Below, one piece after another: positions 54,311-64,000 of a stretch of 64,000 bases of DNA. A program made the translations under genes and the position numbers. Below the pieces are notes generated by a model. It saw nothing but the letters and a program-made list of their open reading frames with translations. It had not been told where the DNA came from and did no database searches. The stretch's first letter is position 1, and every line of letters begins with the position of its first letter. The stretch is from Berberis thunbergii (lineage: Eukaryota; Streptophyta; Magnoliopsida; Ranunculales; Berberidaceae): positions 558,001 to 622,000 of the forward strand of contig QNQO01000225.1 in the NCBI GenBank assembly GCA_003290165.1, given 5' to 3'.

Positions 54311-55770
54311 TGTCATCAGTTTACATGTCAATGGTTTAGAGGTTTATAACTCAAAACTGTTACGTATGATGAGGTCCAAATGTATTCATTTTTTGTCAAA
54401 GGTATAGAAGCATTGGATTTCCAAAGTGAATACATAAAGGTTTCACAATCAACCATTGTTTTGACTCAAAAAAATTGTATGAAATTTTTTTTCGGTAGAA
54501 CGTATGAAGATATTGTATCAGGGGATAGAGGATACGTCTCTCAATTTCGGTGTCATCTATGCTTTGAGTTGGACATGATCATTAATACACGTGATCAAAA
54601 TGGCTTTTACTTCTTGAGTTAAGGCCTTAGGGATCATTCCGAATTTGACATTGGAGGACCATTAAAGGCCTACATGTGGAAAAGCATAGCAAGAGACAGT
54701 TGGAACAAAAAAAGATGAAAGAAATAGTTCTTCTAGAATTTTAGAGGAGAGGGCGTACTTGGACGATATATTTGGATATTCTGAATTTGGTTTTCCCGTA
54801 GAATGTTAAGCACATAGTTTGATGTCTATATCATTATAATTTCAAAGCAGCATCAACTAGTTCACGAACTTGACCCGTGGATCTCTATGAACAATTGGAG
54901 GAAGATGGTGGTTGGCTATGACTAAAGATATCATTCCTTCTGAAAAAGAAGGGACAATGAAAAGAAGAAGGACGACCACGGTTGTTTAAAAGATTATTCC
55001 ATTATGATAAGAAGGAATGTGGAGAAAAGAAAAATTGATGGTTACCTCATTGAGTATTGTACAGCTCTAAGGATCAACACTTTCAAACTGGGGTAGTCAC
55101 AATATTCTTCCACTTTCTGTTCAACTCTCAATCGTCTTATGTTCTTAATTTCTTAGGAGAATTGTACGTAGACACCCCTACTATTCGGTTAATGCCACTT
55201 TTAATTCTGAAATCAGACTTTTGGAGAGTCACCAATATGTCATGATATATCAATATACTCTCAAGGGAAATATCAGCCATATGTTAGAGAGATCATGATT
55301 TGTTGCAGTTTTTTCATGATTTGGCAATCTCCACGATTTCTATTGAAAAACCAGTGGCCAATATATCGCCAAATTTCTTTACTAAAATCCCATTTCTTCT
55401 GTCTCTGAATAAAAAATTAATTTCGTTCAAGTTGAAACTATTTTCAAAGTAAATTTTAGGAGAAATGAGATTATAAAATAAAGTAAGGCAGCCCAATCTA
55501 AGTGATGTATGCGTGTCAAAACTGTATATGTTGATGTACGTGTTATATAGTCTACATGTCCGTCGCTAGTTACAGGATCAAAGGGAAAGATAGATTCCTA
55601 TCCACGGAAAAGAAAAGCATTGACAGTGGCAACTGATAAAAAGTTGTTCCCGAAATTATTCCTACCAGATAAATACTTTGCTTAAAAATTATTCCTACAA
55701 GATAAGAATACCTGATGGGAAGCAAAAGGCAAAGATATAAAGCGTGTGTATAGATTTGGTTTCTTCTGGT
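54311..55770. other. Intergenic with a relic segment (54765-55060)
   Basis: The part at 54765-55060 matches 46839-47290 loosely. The remainder has no recognised coding or RNA gene. Confidence 0.35.
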
Positions 55771-55775
55771 GAGAG

Positions 55776-55787
55776 GCTATAAGTAGT
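55776..55787 (+). promoter_or_regulatory. TATA box of the small gene at 55871
   Basis: GGCTATAAGTAG lies 85-95 bp before the ATG. With transcription starting about 30 bp downstream, the leader would be about 60 nt, normal for a compact plant gene. Confidence 0.5.
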
Positions 55788-55870
55788 TAAAGTCCTTCAA
55801 TGACCATTGATATAAACTGACAGCAGTACGAGAATTTATCTTGGAGTCAGAATCTTGATTGTAAAACATC

Positions 55871-56116
55871 ATGTTTTTGAACCAACGTCGGGTAGCCAAG
55901 AGAACCAAGCCTATATTCACAAAATATCAATTGAGGAGGGTTTTAAGGCTATACAAATCCAATGGTGACAAATATAAAATGAGACTAGCTGACCTTGAAC
56001 GATTCCTCCCTTACTTGGGAGATTGGTTCCCCAAAAGCGAGTACCCAGTAGCTGATAGAAGTCTGGTCGAGTTCTTGGAGAAGGAGTTAGATATCAAGAT
56101 TGAACTTATTGACTAG
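55871..56116 (+). CDS. Small EF-hand-derived protein lacking calcium ligands
   Basis: The frame has 81 codons and no intron. It aligns without gaps to the small EF-hand protein at 32320 over EF-hand 1: the loop position (residues 30-41) reads SNGDKYKMRLAD, where the relative has DLNHDGQISREE. Loop positions 1, 3 and 5 (Ser, Gly, Lys) cannot ligate calcium, while Met at position 8, the following Leu and the spacer DWF (relative: TWF) are kept. EF-hand 2 is deleted: from DWFPK it passes within about 12 residues to LVEFLEKELDIKIE, equivalent to LVSYAQKNLHMKIY. The N-terminus is basic (NQRRVAKRTKP). A TATA box lies upstream. It may be an active gene with a calcium-independent role or a young pseudogene that kept its frame. 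The open frame and promoter favour the former, with moderate certainty. Confidence 0.6.
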   Translation: MFLNQRRVAKRTKPIFTKYQLRRVLRLYKSNGDKYKMRLADLERFLPYLGDWFPKSEYPVADRSLVEFLEKELDIKIELID

Positions 56117-58135
56117 TGACATGTTACAAGGTGTGGCATGGATGGATGGTAATGCTATGGCACAGCAATATAAGATAGGCAAAATGAGAAAATAAGTTTG
56201 GGCTGTCTCTGTGGTTGAGTGGTTGTGGTTAATTGGTTATGGTTATGTTGGAAAGTCTATAAAATATGTGGTGAGTGAAAATGGAAAATTGGATTGTATT
56301 ATTTATTTCTCTTGTTCTTCATTTGTTTTTGCAGGACTTTCAAATTTTTTTTAATAGTAATCTGTAGTCTTTTCTTGTCTTCATGCCATGTGTTACCTAT
56401 GTTTGGAATAGTTTTGTTATCTACATCTTCGATGTCCCTAAAGTATTATGTGATAGACAATTTTCTTATTACAGGGGATATAATGTTTCCAGCATCATTT
56501 TATTTCTATGTAGTATTCCCTTAATTTTGAAGAAGAGCTTTTCTTATAGCCTTTTATTTCCACCCCTTCACTGTCTAAAGCATAGAAATAGGGTCCATAC
56601 GAAGATAAACGATCTAACTAAAAAAGAGATCATTTGTAGAAGTAATTTTATTGTTGCGTGATTTTATATAGAGTTTTGTAATTTTAGATATTGGTTGGCC
56701 TAACTGTCATGTGACTAACACAAACTAGCAATCAGACTGCTAGAATGACGACTGTACCACATGTTCTTTCTGTCCATCGTTTCAATTCAGGATGAAGGTG
56801 GTAAGAACCAAGAACCCAACAAACTGAATTCAATTAAATCAATCTTCTCACTATCTCTGACCGTAGTCACCTCCATCTTCCACTAACAAAACTCTTGAAC
56901 ATTACAATCATGTCTTATTTGTTTGCAGGAAGTCAACAAGCCAGCTTTCATCGAATACCTTAGCCAGTGTAATCAGTTTGTGGGTTGTGCTTGCTCAATT
57001 TATACTGAGTTGCTGCTTTTCTTAGAGTTTATAAGTTTAAATATTTTTCAAGAACATCCACATTTGTGATGCAGAAAAGCAGAAATTTACATTTTTACAT
57101 TTCTCTATTGCTCACAAGTTTCTGATCTAAATTTTGGATGTTGGTAGTTTGATTAGATGCTTCTATAGATTGAAAATAGTCTCTGCCATGTTAACGCAAA
57201 GTCCGCTCTTAACTCATGCAGACCACTACAAGTGAATGTGTTGGAAGCCAATTAATTCAAACAAAAGGAACATATCCCTGATTTAATAACTTATGGTTTT
57301 GGTTACCAAAAACTTAATTATTATCTTCAGATTCCAGATAGGCACTTAGTAGTTTCATAAACAATTGATTGAAATTTTAGATATCAGGAAGAGGCTAGCT
57401 TCCTCAATAGTTCTTTTGTTGATCACTGCCCACTAGCTTAATCCACCTCTCGTGGAGAAGCCCATGAAAATCTAGAACAATGCTAACTTGACGAGCCTGA
57501 TGAAGCATGTGGTAATTGAAGGATGATGATACCTACCAGATGGATCATGGAGGTCGATATCAAAACATGGGTAATAAGAATGATGCAATCATTTGTGAGC
57601 TTGGGTCAGCTCAGGTCAAAAGAAGCAAGGATAAGTAGAAGCAGTAGAACTAGAGTTATATAAATCTAAACATCTTGATGTTATACATTGAAAAATCTCA
57701 CAAAAGATGCTGAAACAAAACATAATCTCTCAAATAAACAAACTGAATGAAATGGGGAAGCCTACATTTATAACAACAAACGTCAACCAATGTTCCTCTG
57801 TGAAATTCTACTCCTCTTTCTCTGCGGAGTCAGCTATAGAGGGAAGCCTCTTTTTTTGTGTAATTCCTACAAAATGAAACAAACCAGATTATTCGTAGGG
57901 GTAATAAAAATATTACTATAGGGTGTGGAACATAAAACTACTGGTGATTTCAATTATGGAATTTGATTATCTGCACTTTAGGCTTTAAATATAGCTCGAT
58001 TAATTCAATCACTTGAAATCATTAATCAGTTTATGTATAAGTTCAGAACAAAACATTGCCAGATTGACATGCCTTATGAAAGTAAACAACAGGTATAAAT
58101 ATGCGTACACTGCTTTGATGATTCCTTGACGTTGT
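56117..58135. other. Intergenic, no gene seen
   Basis: AT-rich, with short open frames that carry no recognised domain (for instance 56294-56524, hydrophobic and likely chance). No tandem or inverted repeat of note. Confidence 0.4.
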
Positions 58136-60205
58136 TCAGTAATCTCCATCATTGCTCGTACCAGAACTCCCTCCATCTGTTTCACTATCTTTCGGTGCGG
58201 GTTCACCTCCATCTTTGAAATCCAAGGGGCCAATTCTGTCCTCCAGTTGTTTAACTTTGCAAATCAGTTTCATGACATCTCTTGCTCTGTCTCCACACTC
58301 TTCAACACTGCTCTTCCAAACATAATTTCTTACCACATGTGGGAGCTTATCCAGAAAGTAATACAGCATCTCGGCAAATAATATCTCCAAAGCCTCATGT
58401 AGCTCGTCAAGTGAATCGAACTCTCCTATCGTGATGATCTTTGCCATGACATACAAATCAAAACCTCGTAAATTTTCTTTCTCCGCTGTCTTCATTATTT
58501 CTCGGATGATTTGAAGTGTTGCAGCTATGGGAGCTTGACCTGATTCTTTGTTACACTTTCTTATTGAAGGTTCAATAATTTTCTTGTAGAACCAATGGCA
58601 CTTGAAGTTTGTGCACATCCACAAATCTTCTGCGAGCATGAATCGCTTTTCATCTTGAGCATCATTAGCATTGGTGCTCTTGTCTATCAAATAAATGCTC
58701 TTATCAATCATATAAACAATATCGAAGCAATCATTTAATGCACTTATCAGAGAACTACTGCAAGATGGTATCACAACGTCTACCAATCTCACAAGTACTA
58801 CCATTGAAAGACACGACACTCTATAATGAGACCAACACTGATTTGTATCAACAGATGCAAAAAGTTCAATTTCTTCGACAAATGACTCCTCTTCTTGATG
58901 AGGCCTTCTCAATAAGAGCTGAATTAGGTCTCGAGGTGGGTTCTTCTGCTTTTTATCAACCAACCTGTCCATATCTTGCACTGCCCTGCACAGTATCCAG
59001 TCGACGAACACTTTGTGGCCCCGCGAATGTATGGCACTTCTTAAATGTTCTTCCCTAACAGTATTACGTTCTATGTCTCTTTGTTTGCCAAGTCGAAAAA
59101 TTCGACTCAGCCACAGAGACGCAATTAAGACGCAATTGGTAATTGATTCAAACCCCTTGGCCATTTTAATCATTATCCACGTCAGAAGTGCTTCCATTAA
59201 ACGAAATACATTGAAATAACATGTGCCAGATAAAATAACAGGGACAGAGTAGAGGTTTTCGTAGACAGACTCGTAAAACCAGTCTCTTGAAGTATTTTCC
59301 TTTGGATCGGGTTTGAAATGGCGAACCATGGTGAACCATCGAAACCCGATGCCCGAAATACCAACTATGATAGTCAGAATTTGCACTCCCAGGACCATCT
59401 GCATTCCCCATTTAGACTTATAGCTTCTATCACAGGACTTAAACTCAGTAACAACAAATGTTCCTAGTGCAGCTTCTAATAGGGCTAGTGCGCAAAGTGT
59501 ACACATTAGACCTATTGTGGCACAATGCGTGACCAAACCAAGAAGAAATTGGGGATTACAAGTGTAACCAAATATATAACACCACTCTAACTGACTTAAC
59601 ATGTCATCTGTGGTCTTTGGTGCTTTTACAGACACCAAATGAGTCTTTTTATACTCATTGAAGGCACCCTTCCCATGAGTGACTTCCAAGCAGACAGTCC
59701 ACAGCATCAAGAGCAGCACAAACATGAAGAACAGGACGACAGAATGCTCTAAAGTGAAAGAAAAGATCACACCAGTGAACATCTGTGAAATAACATTGAA
59801 CTCAACAGCTACTACTAAGATTGTCAAAGAAGCCATATTTTTAATGCTCTCAGGGCCTTTCTCAGCTCCAAGAGATGGCATCAAAAAACCCATGGAGATG
59901 CATACTAAGACTGTGCCACTAAGTTTACAAAGCTGGTCTTCAGCACTAAGCATTAAGGTTGTTCGGTCAGATGGGTACCTTGCAGCTAGAGAAACAAGAC
60001 TCAGCGTAATGGAGTTGAGAGCAAAAAATTTACATGGTAACCATGGCTTTTCCTTACGATAACCATTTAAAATGTCAATGAACATGCAGATTAGACATAC
60101 CATTGTGACTGCAGAAATGCCCAGAGCAGATGCGATGCCTTGGGGATAGTACCTGCTCACATCAAGGCTTGTGTTATTCACTGAGACACACCAATGGCTT
60201 TCCAT
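58136..60205 (-). CDS. Large plant-specific multi-pass membrane protein, uncharacterised
   Basis: The frame has 689 codons from ATG 60205 to TGA 58136 in a single exon. The N-terminal half holds about eight hydrophobic segments, near residues 24-46, 59-76, 97-113, 124-150, 154-175, 219-251, 268-295 and 321-350. A soluble C-terminal half follows (about 375-689), with a basic stretch after the last membrane segment and an acidic, Gly/Ser-rich tail (GGSSGTSNDGDY). The motifs PWLPCKFFALNS, CISMGFLMPSLG and EDLWMCTNFKCHW recur in the decayed copy at 44457-46198. I recall a family of such proteins in angiosperms, often in local clusters, with no assigned function. I see no transporter or enzyme signature. 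A TATA-like TGTTATAAGTAG lies about 50 bp upstream. It is the only intact member here, and similarity to the pseudogene supports the frame. Confidence 0.88.
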   Translation of the reverse strand: MESHWCVSVNNTSLDVSRYYPQGIASALGISAVTMVCLICMFIDILNGYRKEKPWLPCKFFALNSITLSLVSLAARYPSDRTTLMLSAEDQLCKLSGTVLVCISMGFLMPSLGAEKGPESIKNMASLTILVVAVEFNVISQMFTGVIFSFTLEHSVVLFFMFVLLLMLWTVCLEVTHGKGAFNEYKKTHLVSVKAPKTTDDMLSQLEWCYIFGYTCNPQFLLGLVTHCATIGLMCTLCALALLEAALGTFVVTEFKSCDRSYKSKWGMQMVLGVQILTIIVGISGIGFRWFTMVRHFKPDPKENTSRDWFYESVYENLYSVPVILSGTCYFNVFRLMEALLTWIMIKMAKGFESITNCVLIASLWLSRIFRLGKQRDIERNTVREEHLRSAIHSRGHKVFVDWILCRAVQDMDRLVDKKQKNPPRDLIQLLLRRPHQEEESFVEEIELFASVDTNQCWSHYRVSCLSMVVLVRLVDVVIPSCSSSLISALNDCFDIVYMIDKSIYLIDKSTNANDAQDEKRFMLAEDLWMCTNFKCHWFYKKIIEPSIRKCNKESGQAPIAATLQIIREIMKTAEKENLRGFDLYVMAKIITIGEFDSLDELHEALEILFAEMLYYFLDKLPHVVRNYVWKSSVEECGDRARDVMKLICKVKQLEDRIGPLDFKDGGEPAPKDSETDGGSSGTSNDGDY

Positions 60206-62336
60206 TTTGGTATGTTGTTAACAAGATAGTACTTGTTTTTGTTTATGTCAGTGCTACTTATAACAGGTTAAAGTTGAAGCCAGTGTCTTGAGAAAGTTTC
60301 ACACTTTAACTTCATGATATGAATAACAGTCAGGGTGTAGCTTGCTAAAATATGGCGATGGGAAAATACCACACTTTTATTTTTGTCCAAACGAACAGAT
60401 TGGTGTACTGTTTGCAAGCAAAACTTGCCTGAAAAAGTAGAGAAAAGAGAGATTAAATTCAAAGTAAAAGAGAAAAAATAAATTCAAAGTATGACAGTTG
60501 TTTCATCCCAAGACCCTGAAACAAGCAAGGAATACTCTTTGGAGCATATATAAATAATATAGGATCTGGGTATCATCATGTTTTGCATGGTAGCACCAAA
60601 AAAAGACAATAATTTTCTTTTGCAAAATTTACTCGATCAACCTAGACTTATTCATGTAATATCTCTGTTTATTCTCTTTTATAATTTGACATTCACAACT
60701 GGACTTTGACTGATCTTCGACTATGTTCATTTAAGTGAAAAGTTTTTGGGTTATACATTCTGTTGCAAGCTCAGCCTGGGACAATGGACGGTAATCAGCC
60801 AAGATTCTATGAAATCAGCTGTCTAGCTAAATACTAACCAAAATTGGTACCTCCCGCACCAATCTAAATGAGATGGTATGATACCAATTTCAAAAATTAC
60901 ATAAAACCAAACTGAAGCGGATGTGCCCACCCCTAATGCCTCATGTCGGGTTGACCTGAAGAGAATCCGTATAATGCACACACAATGTAGGCTGCATGAA
61001 ATAGTAATGAAATTTAGTAATAAAATTATTAAATATTAAAATAATATGAACATTAAGTCCTTGCAAACTTACCATTTGAAATGTTCATGAATCGTCCATA
61101 TCACTAAACTGAAGATGATGAATTGCTTCAAATGTCAAGTTTGCAGATGCTAGAATCCTAGCACCGTCCTGAATCGCGAGATCCTTAATCTATGTTAGCT
61201 CCATGTACACCCTATTCACTTGCCTGGACGACGGTGCCACTGAAGAATTAATTGAAGTATACAAAATTGAATATATTTAAACTTCAAATGTATAAATAAT
61301 GAATAAATATAAAAAAAAGTCTATCCCACCAAACCTGGTGGTTAAACTTTTCATGTTGATATTTAATATTGGTAAGCCACCCATTCGCTCAGTAATGTTC
61401 AATCTCTTCCATCTCCTGGGGTTTCAACACTTTTTCTGATAACATGAGATGCAATGGAGGTTCTGGTACAACTTGTGTAACCATGATCTGCATCCAACAC
61501 TTCTCTCACCCAAATACCATGCTCGTACTCTTGGTAAGAAAAACATCACTCTAGAAAAAGACTAGCTAATTGCGGTCTTGACATTCTCGTACATGGGACT
61601 TTCCATGTTACTCAATATCAGCTCCAATGTCGCCGACCATGGTCACCTCAAACAATTATATCAATTGTCTTCATCTCCAAAGACGACTTACTGTTATACA
61701 CATTGTTTGCAACTTCATGTTAATGATGTGCCCGATTATCTTTAATGTAACATTACATTATAGGCACAACATGATGTGCTCGATTATCTTCAAAAGTGGA
61801 TTGTACATATGCATTTACTGATACCACCAATACTGTAAACAAGAAAAGAAATAGATAAAAATGTGAACATACTAAATGAATTAATAAAACTGGATTACTA
61901 AATGAAAAGACTAAAATAAAACATGTCATGCCCGCAACAATATCGTGCATCCATAAATGCCGGACTTCAAACTTGATGCATCATCAAGTCCTTTGTACAA
62001 GTAATTCAGGATCCCACTACCCCAACCAATCCGACAAAATTTCTCCAATCTAACTAGAGGCCGAAATTGTGCCATCCATCCCAGTCAAATGAAGCGAATG
62101 CTGTTGTTAAAGAGTATAGTCCCCAAGACATAAAACAAAAAATTGTGACAATATATTCCCATGTATTGGGGATTAGGAAGTTTAGTCACTTCCCTTTTCT
62201 CAATCGAATCTATGAACAATCTCATAAAGTATGAATAAGCAATACTTCACCCGCTAAATTCATTATTAGTCACTCTAGGAAAAAAAAAACATGTTACAAT
62301 GTCTCTACCCAATTCCAGAAACCCTAGATTTCCACT
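60206..62336. other. Intergenic, no gene seen
   Basis: Contains the likely promoter of the membrane-protein gene at its left end. TGTGCCCACCCCTAATGCC at about 60920 resembles the right end of a common plant MITE, but no left end is visible. Minus-strand sequence at 61370-61640 has a weakly gene-like look, but no domain or frame could be supported. Confidence 0.35.
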
Positions 62337-62760
62337 ATGGGCACACTCACATGCTTGCAGGATCACGTCAGATTGGCCAGAGAGTACGCGAATGAGGGCA
62401 TCTATGACACCTCCGTCATCTTCTTCGATGGCGCCATTGCTCAGATCAACATGTAATTTCTCTTTCTTTCTATGTTTTTTGAATACCCATTATTGTTCAA
62501 GTGTGAAATTTGCTTGATTTGATTAATGGGTAGTTTAGGGTTTTGATAAAGGTGTCTGCTTGAATTGTGAAGTTTGGTGATTTTTTCTTCAAAAATATTG
62601 AATTTTGATGTGGGGGTTTCAGGCATTTGAGCACATTGGATGATCCATTGATCCGGGCGAAATGGATGAATTGCAAGAAAGCTTTATCTGATGAGATAGA
62701 GACAGTGAAGCAGTTGGATGCATTCATGATGGTTTGCTTCTATGGGGTTGATGATAAGAG
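62337..62760 (+). pseudogene. Katanin p60 N-terminal fragment (two exons)
   Basis: Exon 1 (62337-62452) encodes MGTLTCLQDHVRLAREYANE followed by GIYDTSVIFFDGAIAQIN, the N-terminal MIT-like domain of the plant katanin p60 ATPase, which severs microtubules. The intron has GT at 62453 and AG at 62621-62622. Exon 2 from 62623 gives HLSTLDDPLIRAKWMNCKKA and LSDEIETVKQLDA. At this point, where katanin continues with a run of charged residues, the sequence turns to FMMVCFYGVDDKRIKSLL and a stop. The AAA ATPase domain is absent from the window. It is a truncated duplicate or a captured fragment rather than the working gene. The splice signals remain good, so a short transcript is possible. Confidence 0.72.
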
Positions 62761-63266
62761 AATCAAGAGCTTGTTGTAGCTTTGGGTTTCGAATGAAATT
62801 TCAATGATGGAAAAGAGCGGAAGAGATGGTATTTGGAGGGTTGAGGTAGGTGGTAATGGACTCTAGGAGGTCTTACTAGAATTTAAAGGTCCTAATATTA
62901 TTAGTTTCTTCTTAGTTAATTTTTTGAGCAATCCATTCGAAATTTCGGACTTACTAAAGATTTTTATTCCTATTCCTTTTGTGATCTTTTTATCAACTTG
63001 AAAATATGCATAGCCATTCTGTTAAATGAATCATAAAAAAGTCATGCCTCGCCATTTTGTTGGTGTAACCACTATGCTTAGTACTGTGTTTATATGTCAA
63101 TATGTGTTCACTATCCTTGCTGAGACAAACCACCCACAATGGAGATGGATGTGTGATGGTGCACAACCAGACATGCATGTGTTGACAATCTGAACTATGT
63201 ATTGTGGGATACATGATGTTGTGTTTTTGCTTTGCGAGATGCTTATGTCTTTGCTTGTACAAATCC
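62761..63266. other. Region between the katanin and SOUL fragments
   Basis: No recognised coding segment, although GGAAGAGATGGTATTTGGAG at about 62818 lies in a short open frame. It ends at the C/A homopolymer. Confidence 0.35.
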
Positions 63267-63267
63267 C

Positions 63268-63298
<31 letters not shown>

Positions 63299-63311
63299 AA
63301 AAAAAAAAAAC
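63267..63311. repeat. Homopolymer pair: C run followed by A run
   Basis: About 22-24 C are followed directly by about 22 A. Runs this long are likely to vary in length or to be misread. Confidence 0.85.
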
Positions 63312-63680
63312 CCTCAACTTGTTACCTCTCATGAGTTTCCTGTTCCTTGAATATGTTGATGGTGTGGATTGGTGCATGTTGGAGAACCTAACATAAGACT
63401 GAAATCTGAATTTTAGAGGAGAAAGTAATGTGAAGTTGTGGTGATTAGCAAAATCTACAACAAGATGACTTTGGTTAGCAAAATCTAGCAGACTTGAAGG
63501 AGAGTGGGTACATGAATAGAGAAACTACAACAAGATGAATAAATAAAAAAAGTGAGTCTACAAATGAGAATGGGTATTTGAGTGTTTGATTGATTGGGTT
63601 GAGAATAAAAAAAAAATCTAGTTTACTGTAAAAAAAAAAAAAATTCTCAAGTTTTGACATTCTTATTTGATCAATCTGCA

Positions 63681-63811
63681 GATCAGGAAAAGTGGCAGAT
63701 GTCGTTTGTGATGCCTTCCAAGTATGGCTCCAACTTGCCGTTGCCAAAGGATCCCTCAGTGAGTATCAAAGAAGTTCCCAGAAAAATTGATGCAGTAGCT
63801 GTTTTTTCAAG
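63681..63811 (+). pseudogene. SOUL heme-binding domain fragment (one exon)
   Basis: Following an acceptor CTGCAG, the frame reads [20 protein letters not shown] and then [21 protein letters not shown]. This is a core segment of plant plastid SOUL/heme-binding-like proteins, which read [21 protein letters not shown]...VAV..FSG. The match ends at FS, near a possible donor at about 63810. Neither the preceding SOUL exons nor the following ones are visible. The window ends at 64000, so this may be an exon of a gene continuing to the right, or an isolated fragment. I lean to a fragment because the upstream half of the domain is absent. Confidence 0.6.
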
Positions 63812-64000
63812 TTTTTTTTCTCTGACATTCTAGTGGAAAACTACAGATTTTGGTTGTTGTGGAAGAGTCATCAAATCAGCAACAATGGAAGAGCTTGTCA
63901 TTGTTACCTGGGCTGCGCTCAATTGAAGGGATAATGCATTCTCTCGCATTTGCACAACCCAGTTTTTGTTCATTTTGGTCTTGCATTTCAAGGGCCGGAA
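63812..64000. other. Window edge, unassigned
   Basis: Possible intron or 3' flank of the SOUL fragment. No motif was recognised. Confidence 0.3.

Noticed and set aside
61370..61640. Minus-strand stretch with weakly gene-like codon usage
   Set aside because: It contains stops in each frame and no domain could be named. Splice sites were not convincing.

Overview
The window is a transposon-rich stretch of a flowering-plant nuclear genome, probably a eudicot. The support is plant-type tRNA genes, a calmodulin-like gene, fragments of katanin p60 and SOUL genes, Ty3/gypsy Tat elements with antisense ORFs, Ty1/copia elements primed by initiator tRNA-Met, and many MITEs. I cannot name the species. 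About two thirds of the bases can be assigned to mobile elements. The host genes I can support are two tRNAs, two intact EF-hand genes, one diverged relative of the smaller EF-hand gene, and one large single-exon membrane-protein gene with a decayed copy. Broken pieces of katanin and SOUL genes lie at the right edge.

Layout. 1-18813: a Tat-type gypsy element on the minus strand (Tat A). It runs from a partial 3' LTR at 1-310 to a 5' LTR at 18156-18813. It has lost reverse transcriptase and integrase, and it carries an antisense ORF (plus strand, 582-4040) and a tandem-repeat block at 4660-5260. Two DNA transposons sit in it. One is a 981-bp hAT-like element (2647-3627) inside the antisense ORF. 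The other is a hAT-like element (8968-18014) inside gag, which itself contains an 8.3-kb non-autonomous gypsy element (9673-17974). The boundaries of these insertions are marked by target-site duplications. 18817-19410: an isolated LTR. 19658-23810: tRNA-Arg, a 336-bp foldback MITE, a calmodulin-like gene, tRNA-Asn and a small hairpin MITE. About 24000-31614: a 5'-truncated Tat element on the plus strand (Tat B) with gag/protease remains, a 179-bp tandem array, an antisense ORF with its own TATA box, and a 3' LTR. 31712-32024: a CACTA MITE. 32320-32619: a two-EF-hand gene. 34368-38080: a third Tat element (Tat C) with LTR, protease, RT, RNase H and the start of the second RNase H.

39166-44456 is a complete copia element (Copia 1). 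Its two LTRs read the same, yet its polyprotein frame has two stops. It is inserted in a decayed copy (46198-44457 and 39165-39055, minus) of the intact 689-codon membrane-protein gene at 60205-58136. 48665-53025 is an older, broken copia element (Copia 2). 53241-54310 holds a MITE and a GACACG-rich repeat. 55871-56116 encodes a small protein that looks like an EF-hand relative without calcium ligands. At the right end, exons matching the katanin p60 N-terminus (62337-62760) and a SOUL heme-binding domain (63681-63810) lie about 900 bp apart in the same orientation.

Most of the sequence records layered insertion and decay rather than a pathway. The most unusual points are: antisense ORFs in two Tat copies that look like self-contained Pol II genes and share an early stop; the triple nesting; the EF-hand relative that has lost its calcium sites; a copia copy with LTRs that look identical but a broken frame and an expanding QHTG linker; and the katanin/SOUL fragment pair. 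All calls come from reading the sequence. No similarity search was run.
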